Shown: positions 37,126 through 45,496 of the stretch, piece after piece
Layout: each line of letters starts with the position of its first letter
Position numbering within the stretch: position 1 is the first letter of the stretch
NCBI GenBank assembly: GCA_958443615.1
Contig: CAUCLI010000004.1
Span: 82,547-146,546 of the forward strand
Source: an uncultured Collinsella sp.
Lineage (GTDB): Bacteria > Actinomycetota > Coriobacteriia > Coriobacteriales > Coriobacteriaceae
Length of the DNA stretch: 64,000 bases
Direction: 5' to 3'
Program-made: the position numbers and the translations under genes
Notes under the pieces: generated by a model
Databases searched by the model: none
Told to the model about the DNA's origin: nothing
The model's input: only the letters and a program-made list of their open reading frames with translations

Positions 37126-37491
37126 TTAGAACTCCGCCTTCCACAGGCCGTGGAGGTTGCAGTAGGCGTAGACGATGCCGGTCTTGACGCCACCCGCGAA
37201 GAACGTGGTCGGAGCCTGACCGGGCTTGAGGTAGTGGAATTCCAGGCGGCCGGCGGCCTCGAGGGCGATCCACTCGATGTAGTGGGCGTCCTCCATGGGA
37301 TGCTCGACCTCGCCCACGGTCACGTTCAAGACGTGGCCGTCGCGCTGGAGGTCGATGACGGGGACGTGCTTCTCCACGGCGGCGTCCACGGAGTTTGCGA
37401 CGACCTCGGTGTAACCGGCCGGGGCGACCATATCGGCGTCGACGGCGGCCAGGAACTTGCCGCTCTCGTCATTCTTGAAAAACGTGGCCAT
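37126..37491 (-). CDS. Desulfoferrodoxin-family superoxide reductase without the rubredoxin-like centre
   Basis: A 121-residue superoxide reductase, reducing superoxide to peroxide in anaerobes. The active-site iron ligands are visible: His in EKHVPVI, two His in EHPMEDAHYIEW, and Cys plus His in CNLHGLWK. The N-terminal 35 residues align in style with the desulforedoxin domain of class I proteins but contain no Cys, so the second iron centre is missing. AAAGGA precedes the ATG at 37491. Confidence 0.9.
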   Translation of the reverse strand: MATFFKNDESGKFLAAVDADMVAPAGYTEVVANSVDAAVEKHVPVIDLQRDGHVLNVTVGEVEHPMEDAHYIEWIALEAAGRLEFHYLKPGQAPTTFFAGGVKTGIVYAYCNLHGLWKAEF

Positions 37492-37675
37492 ATGTATCAG
37501 TCCTTTCGAAGGAGCCTGCATTCAACGTATAAGAGTATGCCCCAAGAGGGCGCCCGATAAACGACCGGGCCGCAACCCGACCGAGCCGTCATCAAATCCC
37601 GCCGGTCCGTGACAATCGGCGGTGCGAGGGGGCCGCTCGAGCGCGGGACGATATTCCCGCCCTCGGACCGGGAAC

Positions 37676-40600
37676 CTAGATCACCGTCACGCGACCCTTG
37701 TTGCCCACGATACCCTTGACCTCGGCGATCAGCGGAATCGATCGGGCGTTCACGCGTGTGGGGATCTCGGCGCGCATCGTCTGGCCATCGGCCTGCTCGA
37801 TGAACAGTTCCACGCGGTCGCCGCCGGGGTTGGTGTTCAGCACCGTCGCCAAGCGCGCCATGTTGGACTGCGAGAAACGCGAGCTCGGGACCATGATCTC
37901 GAAGACCTTGGGGCGGTTGCTCTCCTCATTGAGCACGAGCGGCTCGATCTCCTGGGCGATGATCTGGTCACCGCGGTCGGAGCGCTCGAGCTTGCCCTTC
38001 ACGCGGATGAAGGCATCGGAAAGCTGCGCACCGGTTTCGGGGTCGACCTCGCCGTACAGGTAGCTCTCGCACTGTTTGTACGTCTTGGGGAACACGACGA
38101 CCGTCGCCTCGCCCTCCATGTCCTCGAGCTGCACGATGGCCATGGGGTCGCCGTTCTTGGTGACGCGCTTGCCCACACCCGAGACCATACCGGCCCACCA
38201 ATAGGGCTTGCCCTCGGGGATCTCCTGGTTCACCGCGTTGCCGGTGGGACCCATGGTCTCGAAACCGGTGTCGATCTGGGACAGTGTGAACTCGCGCGCC
38301 TTGGCGAGCGCGTACTCATACGGGCGCAGGGGGTGGTCGGAGACGTAGATGCCCAGCACCTCCTTCTCGAAGGAGAGCTTCATGTGGCGGTCCCACTCCT
38401 GGCCGTCGGGCTCTGGGACGACGACCTCGAAGCCGGAGCCCTCGACGTCGCCGAACACGTCGAAGAGCGAGGTCTGCCCGGCGGCGCGGTCCTTTTGGCG
38501 CTTCACCGCGGCGTCGATGATGTTCTCGGGGTTCTCGCGGTCCACGAAGTGCATGAGCTGACGGCGCGGGTACCCGGTCGAGTCGAAGGCGCCGCCCTTG
38601 ATGAGGGCCTCGATCACGCGGCGGTTGGCCTGGCTCGAATCCACGCGCTCGACGAAGTCATGCAGGCTCTTGAAGGCGCCGCCGCGCTCGCGCTCCTCGA
38701 TGATCGCCTGGGTCACGCCCTCGCCCACGCCGCGGATGCCGGCGAGGCCGAAGCGCACGCCCTCCGGAGTCGCCGTGAACTCGGTGCCGGACTCGTTGAT
38801 GTCCGGGGGCAGCACGGCGATGCCGTCGTGGCGACACGCGGAGACGTAATGCACGATCTTGTCGGTCTTGCCCGTGTAAGAGGTGAGCACGGCCGCCATG
38901 TACTCGTTGGGGTAATGGGCCTTGAGCCAGGCGGTCTGCATGACCAGGATGGCGTAGCCGGCGGAGTGCGACTTGTTGAACGCGTAGGACGCGAACTCGA
39001 GGACGTCGTCCCAGATCTTCTGGGCCACCTCGCGCTTGTAGCCGTTCTTCTCCGCGCCGTTCATCCAGTGGTCGTAAATCGTCTCATCTTCGCCGTCCGA
39101 CCATTTGAAGACCTGGTCGGTCAGCATCTTGATCTTCTTCTTGGCCACGGGCTTGCGGATGCGCGAGTCCGACTCGCCCTTGGAGAAGCCGCACATCTCG
39201 ACCGAGATGAGCATGACCTGCTCCTGGTAGACCATGGTGCCGTAGGTCTCTCCCAAGATGCCGTCGAGGCGCGGGTCGTAGGAGACCGCGGGCTCCTTGC
39301 CGTTCATGCGGTTGATGTAGCTCGTGACCATGCCGGCGCCCAAGGGGCCCGGGCGGTACAGGGCGATCAGAGCGACGACGTGCTTGTACTCGGTGGGCTT
39401 CATGTTCTTGATCGTGGCCGTCATGCCGGCGGACTCGACCTGGAACACACCGGCGGTGCGGCCGGAGCTCATGAGCTCGAAGATCTTGGGGTCGTCGAAG
39501 GGGATGGCGTCGACGTCGATATCGATGCCGAAGCTCTTCTTGATGTTGGCCTTGGCCTTGGAGATGACCGTGAGGGTGCGCAGGCCCAGGAAGTCCATCT
39601 TGAGCAAGCCCATGTCGGCGACCGTGTGGCCTTCGTACTGGGTGATCTCGACGCCGCCCTTGGTGTCGAGCTTGGTGGGCACGTGCTCGTTGACCGCGTC
39701 GCGGCAGATGAGCACGGCGCAGGCGTGCACGCCCTCGCCGCGGGTGAGGCCCTCGATGGACAGCGCCGTGTCGATGATGCGGCGGGCGTCCTCGTCCTTT
39801 TGATACGCCTCGACGAAATCGGGGCTGTACAGGTCCTCCTTGCCCGGCTGCTTCTCGAGCACCTGCTTGAGCTTCACGCCCGGGTCGGCGGAGACCATCT
39901 TGGACAGGCGCTGGCCCATGTAGACGGGATAGTCCAGGACGCGGGCAGCGTCGTTGATGGCCTGCTTGGCCTTGATGGTGGAGTAGGTGATGACGTGGGT
40001 GACCTTCTCGGGGCCATAGAGCTGTCGAACATGCTCGATGACCTCGAGGCGCCGCTCATCGTCGAAGTCCATGTCGATATCGGGCATCTCGGTACGTTCG
40101 GGAGAGAGGAACCTCTCGAACATGAGGCCGTTCGACAGCGGGTCGAAGGTGGTGATGTCCATGGCGTAGGCGACCAGGGCGCCCGCGGCCGAACCACGGC
40201 CCGGGCCGACGCCGATGCCGTTTTGCTTTGCCCAGCGGACGTACTCGGCGACGATGAGGAAGTACGCGGCGAAGCCCTTGTCGCAGATGACCTTGTACTC
40301 GAACTCGAAGCGCTCGCGGATGTCGACGCCGCCGATCTCGCGCCCGTCCCAATCGTCGCCGTAGCGCTTGGCGAGGCCCTCCTCGCACTCGCGGCGGAAC
40401 TGGCTCTCATGGGTCTCGCCCGGGTCGAGCAGGGGGTAGTTCGGCAGGATGATGCTGTCCCAGTCGAGCTCGACGTTGCACTTCTCGGCGATCTCGAGGG
40501 TATTGTCGCAGGCCTCGGGGCAATACGGGAACAGGGCCCGCATCTCCTCCTCGGTCTTCATGTAGAACTCCGAGCCCTCCATGCGGATGCGGTTCGGGTC

Positions 40601-41479
40601 GTCGATCTTGGAGTTCGTGCCGATGCACATGACGACGTCCTGGACGGGCGCGTCCTCTCGCGTGAGATAGTGGAAGTCGTTGGTCGCGATGACCTTGACG
40701 CCCACCTGTTCGGCGATTTGGATGAGGGTGCGGGAAAGTTCCTCGTCGGTGATGCCGGAGTCGGTCGTGATGCCGTGCTCCTGGATCTCGATGTAGAAGT
40801 TGCCCGGCTCGAACGTGTCGCGGAAGGTCTCGGCCCACTCGATGGCAGTCGCCATCTCGCCGCGGTCGATGCACTTGGGGATGATGCCGGCGATGCACGC
40901 GGAGCTGGCGATGAGGCCCTCGCGATGACGGCGCAGGTTGTCCAGCGTCACGCGCGGCTTGTAGTAAAAGCCCTGCACGGCGGCCTCGGAGACCGTCTGC
41001 ATGAGGTTGACGTAGCCCTTCTCGTTCTGGGCGAAGAGCACCATGTGGTAGAGCTCGGGCTTGCGGTCGCGCGCGAGGGTCTCGTCGGGGGTGAAATACA
41101 CCTCGCAACCGAAGATGGGCTTGATGACCAGCGGCGGCTTGAGCTCGTCGATGTTGCCCTTCTCATCCCACATCGCGAGGTCCTTCATGTGCTGCTCGTA
41201 GCCGCGGGGGTCCTTTTCGGGGTCGGGGCACTCGAGCTCGTCGCGACGGCCCTTCTCAAGGAAGGACTTGTCGTGGCTCCAGACCTTGTACTCGGGCGTT
41301 CCGTGGTTGACCGCGTCGCAGGCGAGGCCGAGCTCGGGGACGCCGTACATGTAGCCGTGGTCGGTGATGGCGACGGCGGGCATGCCCAGCTCGACGGCGC
41401 GCTTGACCATGTCGCCGATGCGCGTCGCGCCGTCCAACATGGAGTAGACGGTGTGGTTGTGCAGGTGGACGAATGCCAT
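37676..41479 (-). CDS. dnaE: DNA polymerase III alpha subunit
   Basis: Replicative polymerase of 1267 residues. N-terminal PHP domain (VHLHNHTVYSMLDG, AITDHGYMYG), palm with the catalytic acidic triad PDIDMDFDDERR, tandem helix-hairpin-helix, and a C-terminal OB-fold (WAGMVSGVGKRVTKNGDP). This is DnaE type 1. A GGAG lies ten bases before the ATG. The gene is isolated, with a repeat-rich 465-base gap upstream. Confidence 0.97.
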   Translation of the reverse strand: MAFVHLHNHTVYSMLDGATRIGDMVKRAVELGMPAVAITDHGYMYGVPELGLACDAVNHGTPEYKVWSHDKSFLEKGRRDELECPDPEKDPRGYEQHMKDLAMWDEKGNIDELKPPLVIKPIFGCEVYFTPDETLARDRKPELYHMVLFAQNEKGYVNLMQTVSEAAVQGFYYKPRVTLDNLRRHREGLIASSACIAGIIPKCIDRGEMATAIEWAETFRDTFEPGNFYIEIQEHGITTDSGITDEELSRTLIQIAEQVGVKVIATNDFHYLTREDAPVQDVVMCIGTNSKIDDPNRIRMEGSEFYMKTEEEMRALFPYCPEACDNTLEIAEKCNVELDWDSIILPNYPLLDPGETHESQFRRECEEGLAKRYGDDWDGREIGGVDIRERFEFEYKVICDKGFAAYFLIVAEYVRWAKQNGIGVGPGRGSAAGALVAYAMDITTFDPLSNGLMFERFLSPERTEMPDIDMDFDDERRLEVIEHVRQLYGPEKVTHVITYSTIKAKQAINDAARVLDYPVYMGQRLSKMVSADPGVKLKQVLEKQPGKEDLYSPDFVEAYQKDEDARRIIDTALSIEGLTRGEGVHACAVLICRDAVNEHVPTKLDTKGGVEITQYEGHTVADMGLLKMDFLGLRTLTVISKAKANIKKSFGIDIDVDAIPFDDPKIFELMSSGRTAGVFQVESAGMTATIKNMKPTEYKHVVALIALYRPGPLGAGMVTSYINRMNGKEPAVSYDPRLDGILGETYGTMVYQEQVMLISVEMCGFSKGESDSRIRKPVAKKKIKMLTDQVFKWSDGEDETIYDHWMNGAEKNGYKREVAQKIWDDVLEFASYAFNKSHSAGYAILVMQTAWLKAHYPNEYMAAVLTSYTGKTDKIVHYVSACRHDGIAVLPPDINESGTEFTATPEGVRFGLAGIRGVGEGVTQAIIEERERGGAFKSLHDFVERVDSSQANRRVIEALIKGGAFDSTGYPRRQLMHFVDRENPENIIDAAVKRQKDRAAGQTSLFDVFGDVEGSGFEVVVPEPDGQEWDRHMKLSFEKEVLGIYVSDHPLRPYEYALAKAREFTLSQIDTGFETMGPTGNAVNQEIPEGKPYWWAGMVSGVGKRVTKNGDPMAIVQLEDMEGEATVVVFPKTYKQCESYLYGEVDPETGAQLSDAFIRVKGKLERSDRGDQIIAQEIEPLVLNEESNRPKVFEIMVPSSRFSQSNMARLATVLNTNPGGDRVELFIEQADGQTMRAEIPTRVNARSIPLIAEVKGIVGNKGRVTVI

Positions 41480-41532
41480 GTGCTGTGGCTCCTAACTGAT
41501 GTGCTGAGAATACGCAACCCCGTGCCAGCTCA

Positions 41533-41594
41533 AACCTCAATTTGGAACCTCAATTTGGGGACAGTCCCTAAATTGAGGTTTTGGGACGGGGTCC
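41533..41594. repeat. REP-like palindrome with GGGGACAGTCCC core (element C)
   Basis: AACCTCAATTT (41546-41556), core GGGGACAGTCCCT, then AAATTGAGGTT (41570-41580): an almost perfect 17-bp inverted repeat with one G-T pair. A tandem copy of AACCTCAATTTGG precedes it (41533-41545) and another GGGACGGGGTCC follows (41583-41594). It lies 54 bases upstream of dnaE. Confidence 0.8.
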
Positions 41595-41767
41595 TTTCGA
41601 ACGCTATCGATTCTAACCGAGCGAGCGGACAGAACGCATGTGCGCCCCCGGCTCGTGGAAGGCACACAGTGTGTTCGGTGTCGGGCCCGCCCGGCACGGC
41701 GGTGTAGGGCGCGTCTGCCCGGAGCGACGCCGCCCGGCACGGCGGAGCGAGGGCCCACCGGATCCCG

Positions 41768-41829
41768 ACGGTAGCACAACTCGGCAAAACTTCGCGATTT
41801 CCGGAAGTTTTGCCGAGTTGTGCTACCGT
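41768..41829. repeat. 26-bp perfect inverted repeat
   Basis: Left arm 41768-41793 (ACGGTAGCACAACTCGGCAA...) and right arm 41804-41829 are perfect reverse complements with a ten-base loop. No T tract on either side and no GGGAC core, so it belongs to a different repeat type from elements A-C. Confidence 0.85.
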
Positions 41830-41944
41830 TTGCCGCCGCAAGGCAATCCGAACAGAGATCTCATCGAACAAGCGAGTCGATTGCGGGGGCAAGCGGTCAT
41901 GACGCTCGCCCCCGACCTCGATTTTGCGGGTGTCCTCGGATGCA

Positions 41945-44900
41945 TCACAGCTCGTACGTGACGACCTGGGGTTGCGCGGGATCGGAGAGGTCGGGAACCT
42001 CGACGCGCACGAACTTGAGCGTCACGCACTCGTAGCCGGCCTTGTGCAGGACGTCGGCGTACACCTCGGCCTGCAGGCGGTGCTTCTCATGCAGCCGCCC
42101 GGGCGTCTCGTCCGGGCTCCCACCGGTCTTGTAGTCGATCAGCAGGGCATGACCGGGGCGAGCGGGGTCGGTGCACAGCAAGTCGATGGCGCCCTCGGCG
42201 TAAGGCCCGAAGCGCTCCACGAGCCCGTCCATGCCCAGCGTGTAAAACGGCACCTCGGCACGGCGACACGGCCAGGCAAGTGCCTCGGCACGCACATCGC
42301 TGGAAAGCCAGCGCGCGACCGCGGCATCGAAGCGCTCGCGTTGGGCGGTCGTGCAGCCCCAGTAGCGGCACAGGGCGTCGGCGCGCTCGGCGGGCAAATC
42401 GGCGCGATCAAGTTCGATCAACCACTGGCATGCGGCATGGAAGGCGCTGCCCAGGGCGGTCGGGTCTCCGGAACGAGACAGGGCGGCCCGCTCATCGCGC
42501 TCATCGCGCAGGGCGTCGACCTCGTTCGGCGCGACCGCCTCATCGATGTCATCGCCCTCGGGAGCCCCTCCGCCCGCCGCACGGTCCTCGGCCTCCTCGT
42601 GCAGCTCCGCGGAGATCGACGAATAGCTGTACGAATCACGTGGGGCGCGCTCGGCGGGCACGACGCGCATGTATACACTCGCCGGCTCGACGAGCGTGAA
42701 GAAATCCGTCGGTTCGGGCGCGGGGGCGTCCGCAACCGAGGCCTCGGCATCGGCCGGTTCGACATTCGCCTCGTATGCGGCGCCGCCATATGAGAAGTCC
42801 CTGAGGGCGATCAGCTCGAAATCGCCCGCCTGGGCGTTGTCGAACACGAGGCGGTCGCACGCGAGCGAGGCGCCCTCATCGGGCAGGATGCGCTCGAGCA
42901 CGGCTTGCGTGAGATCCAACTCGGGCCTGAGGGCGAGAGCCGCGTCCTTGCCGCGGCCGACGGGCACATCCATCGCGAGCAGGCAGACCTCACGGGCGCG
43001 CGTCATCGCGACGTACAGCAGACGGGCGCGCTCCTCGAGCGCGAGGCGGTCCTCCTCGTCGCGCATGGACAGCCACGCCTCGGCGGCCGATCCGGTCGCG
43101 CACACATCGTCGGCCAAGCTCGCATCGAGCCAGGGCCCCGTGGCGCCCGATCCGCTCAGATACTTCTTGAACTGCTTCTCCACCTCGGCGCCGTCGACGA
43201 AGGAGCCGGACGAATCACGGCAACTCGGAAAACGACCGGGCAGGGCGACGAGGCCGATCGTGCCGTCGTCGCGGCGGGCGGACTGCATGCGATCGGAGTT
43301 GGATCGGATGCCGAAGCACTCGGACACCGCGACCACGGGGAACTCGAGGCCCTTGGAGGCGTGCACCGTCATGATGCGCACCGCGTTGCCCCCCTCCTCG
43401 TTGAGGGCGCCGGGCGCCTGCTTGCCCGCCAGGAACCGATCGTAGGCGAGCGCGACCTGGCGCGGTGCGTTGCCCAACTCCGCCTCGGCCTCCGCGACGG
43501 CGTCGATGGCCTTCAAGACGTTCGCCGCCTGCGCGCGGCCCTCCGCCCCCCGCTCGGCGAGGCGGACCATCCAACCGGACTCATTGACCACATCGCGCAC
43601 GATCGAGGTGAGCGGGTCCTTCCCCAGGCGCGAGAGGGCCCGACGCAGGACGCTTCGGGCACGGGCGAGCAGCGGAAGCCCCCCGAAGCCCGGCGCGTCC
43701 TCGCCGACGAGGATGCCGAGCTCGATATTGCGGCGACGGGTCTCGCCGGTCTGCGCATCCCATGCCGTGGCCAGGGCAAGGAACTCCTGGACCCCCAGGG
43801 CGAACAGCGGCGAGGCGAGCACGGGGGCGAGGCCCTGCGCGGTATCGGCCAAGTTGCCGAGCATGTGCACGAGCGCGCGGACGGTCCTGGCCTCCTCCGT
43901 GGAGGCGAACACCGATCCGCCGCTGATCACGCAGTCGAGACCCTGCGCGCGGATCGCGTCAGCGTACACGCCGGCGCGGGGCATGCCGCCCAGCAGCAGC
44001 ACCATGCCCCCCACGGGCTGACCGGCATCGGCGAGCGAGCGGAACCGGCGGGCGATGGCCTCGGCCTTCGCCGCCGTGCGCTCCTCGGTGGTGCCGCCGG
44101 CGACGAGCAGCGCCTGTCGGCGCGAAGCCCCCGGTGCGGCCAGGCCGTCGACGCGCCCCTCGTTCGGGAGCAAATCGAGGAAGCCCGGCATGATACCGCC
44201 CTTCCCGCCGTCGAAGATGCGGGCGACGTACTCCAGGACCTCGGCGTGACTGCGGAAGTTCTTGACGAGCTCGACCACGGACCCCGCGGATCCCGCGGCC
44301 GCCTCATCCTCGATACGGCGCTGCGCGCGACGGAACACCTCGACTTCGGCGCCGCGGAATCGATAGATGGACTGCTGGGCATCGCCGACGGTGCACAGGG
44401 CGCGACCGCCCTCGCCCGTCAGGAAGTTGATGAGATCGACCTGCTGCTGGTCGGTGTCTTGGAATTCATCGATCATGACCATGGCGAACTTGCCGGCGTA
44501 CGCCTCGCGGATGCCGGCGTGGTCGCGCAGCGCCTCATAGGTGAGGCGGAGGAGGTCGTTGTTGTCGAGCGCCGAGCGCTCCGCCTTGAGGGCGGCGTAC
44601 TCGTCGCCGACGGCGCGGGCGAGCGCGAGCAATTCATCGAGTGCGGGGCCGCCGAGGGCCAGATAGGCGTTGACGAAGGCGTCGGCCGCCTCCGCCTTGA
44701 GCAGGGCCACCTGCTCCTTGGGAAAGGCCTTGCTCGGGCGGGGCATGCCGCAGGCGAGCATGCAGGAAGCGAGGTCCCCGCGCGTCTGGGGGCCGCCCTC
44801 GTACGCCTCGAGGGCGTCCAGTGCGATGCGCGCGGTCTCTGCCGCCTTGGCGCTCGCGCCGAGGCACTGGCGATAGGCGTCCATGAGGCCGGAGAAGTCC

Positions 44901-45493
44901 ACCGCGCCGCGAACGAAGTCGATGTCGTCGAAGCCGTGGCGCGAGGCGCTCGCGCGCTCGAGCAGCACGCGCACCAGGCGCTTGGCGCTCGTGCCCGCCT
45001 CGAAACCGGAGGGGTCGAGCTCGCCGGTGAGCGGGAACCACTCCCTCAGCGCGCCCAAACCGTCCCGTTCACGGGCGATCACGGCATCGACCGCGCGGTC
45101 CATGAGCGGGCCGGAGACGGATTCATCCAGCACCGTGAACTCAGGGTCGAGGCCGAGTTCGAGCGCATGGGCGCGCAGGATGCGCGAGCACATGCCGTGA
45201 ATGGTCGAGATCCAGGCGTCGTCGACCTGCAGGGCGACGTCGGCCATCCCCTCCTCGATGAGGGCGCCGCGGACGCGCTCGCGGATCTCGGCCGCCGCGT
45301 CCTTGGTGAACGTGATGGCGAGCACCTGGTCGAGGCTCCGGATGAAGGGGCCGGACTCGGGCGAGAGCGCCCACAAGATCCTGCGCGTGAGGGTGAAGGT
45401 CTTGCCCGAGCCCGCGCCCGCCGAAACGAACAGCGGGCGGTCGAGGGTGGTCACGATGTCGCGTTGCTGCGGCATGAGGGTGGAAAGGTCCAT
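41945..45493 (-). CDS. addA: AddA-type helicase-nuclease subunit
   Basis: A 1182-residue UvrD-superfamily helicase with a C-terminal RecB-like nuclease. Walker A is VSAGAGSGKTFTLTRRIL, Walker B MVMIDEFQDTD, motif III GDAQQSIYRFRGAE, and the strand-transfer motif VHASKGLEFPVVAV. The nuclease site reads LLIDYKTGGSP, with QAEVYADVLHKAGY following. It acts with AddB to resect double-strand breaks. Its Shine-Dalgarno GGAGGG lies inside the end of addB. Confidence 0.93.
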   Translation of the reverse strand: MDLSTLMPQQRDIVTTLDRPLFVSAGAGSGKTFTLTRRILWALSPESGPFIRSLDQVLAITFTKDAAAEIRERVRGALIEEGMADVALQVDDAWISTIHGMCSRILRAHALELGLDPEFTVLDESVSGPLMDRAVDAVIARERDGLGALREWFPLTGELDPSGFEAGTSAKRLVRVLLERASASRHGFDDIDFVRGAVDFSGLMDAYRQCLGASAKAAETARIALDALEAYEGGPQTRGDLASCMLACGMPRPSKAFPKEQVALLKAEAADAFVNAYLALGGPALDELLALARAVGDEYAALKAERSALDNNDLLRLTYEALRDHAGIREAYAGKFAMVMIDEFQDTDQQQVDLINFLTGEGGRALCTVGDAQQSIYRFRGAEVEVFRRAQRRIEDEAAAGSAGSVVELVKNFRSHAEVLEYVARIFDGGKGGIMPGFLDLLPNEGRVDGLAAPGASRRQALLVAGGTTEERTAAKAEAIARRFRSLADAGQPVGGMVLLLGGMPRAGVYADAIRAQGLDCVISGGSVFASTEEARTVRALVHMLGNLADTAQGLAPVLASPLFALGVQEFLALATAWDAQTGETRRRNIELGILVGEDAPGFGGLPLLARARSVLRRALSRLGKDPLTSIVRDVVNESGWMVRLAERGAEGRAQAANVLKAIDAVAEAEAELGNAPRQVALAYDRFLAGKQAPGALNEEGGNAVRIMTVHASKGLEFPVVAVSECFGIRSNSDRMQSARRDDGTIGLVALPGRFPSCRDSSGSFVDGAEVEKQFKKYLSGSGATGPWLDASLADDVCATGSAAEAWLSMRDEEDRLALEERARLLYVAMTRAREVCLLAMDVPVGRGKDAALALRPELDLTQAVLERILPDEGASLACDRLVFDNAQAGDFELIALRDFSYGGAAYEANVEPADAEASVADAPAPEPTDFFTLVEPASVYMRVVPAERAPRDSYSYSSISAELHEEAEDRAAGGGAPEGDDIDEAVAPNEVDALRDERDERAALSRSGDPTALGSAFHAACQWLIELDRADLPAERADALCRYWGCTTAQRERFDAAVARWLSSDVRAEALAWPCRRAEVPFYTLGMDGLVERFGPYAEGAIDLLCTDPARPGHALLIDYKTGGSPDETPGRLHEKHRLQAEVYADVLHKAGYECVTLKFVRVEVPDLSDPAQPQVVTYEL

Positions 45494-45496
45494 CGT

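Larger units (their letters stand above)
41480..41944. other. 465-base intergenic region with repeats
   Basis: Between dnaE and addA. Contains a GGGAC-core palindrome (41533-41594), a 26-bp perfect inverted repeat (41768-41829) and a 16-base direct repeat CCGCCCGGCACGGCGG at 41687-41702 and 41730-41745. No convincing gene. Confidence 0.65.

Noticed and set aside
37643..37660. GCGGGA/TCCCGC hairpin as the dnaE terminator
   Set aside because: Only six pairs and no T tract on the minus strand.
37622..41707. Open frame of about 1361 codons opposite dnaE
   Set aside because: Shadow of dnaE in GC-rich DNA; no domain and no ribosome binding site.
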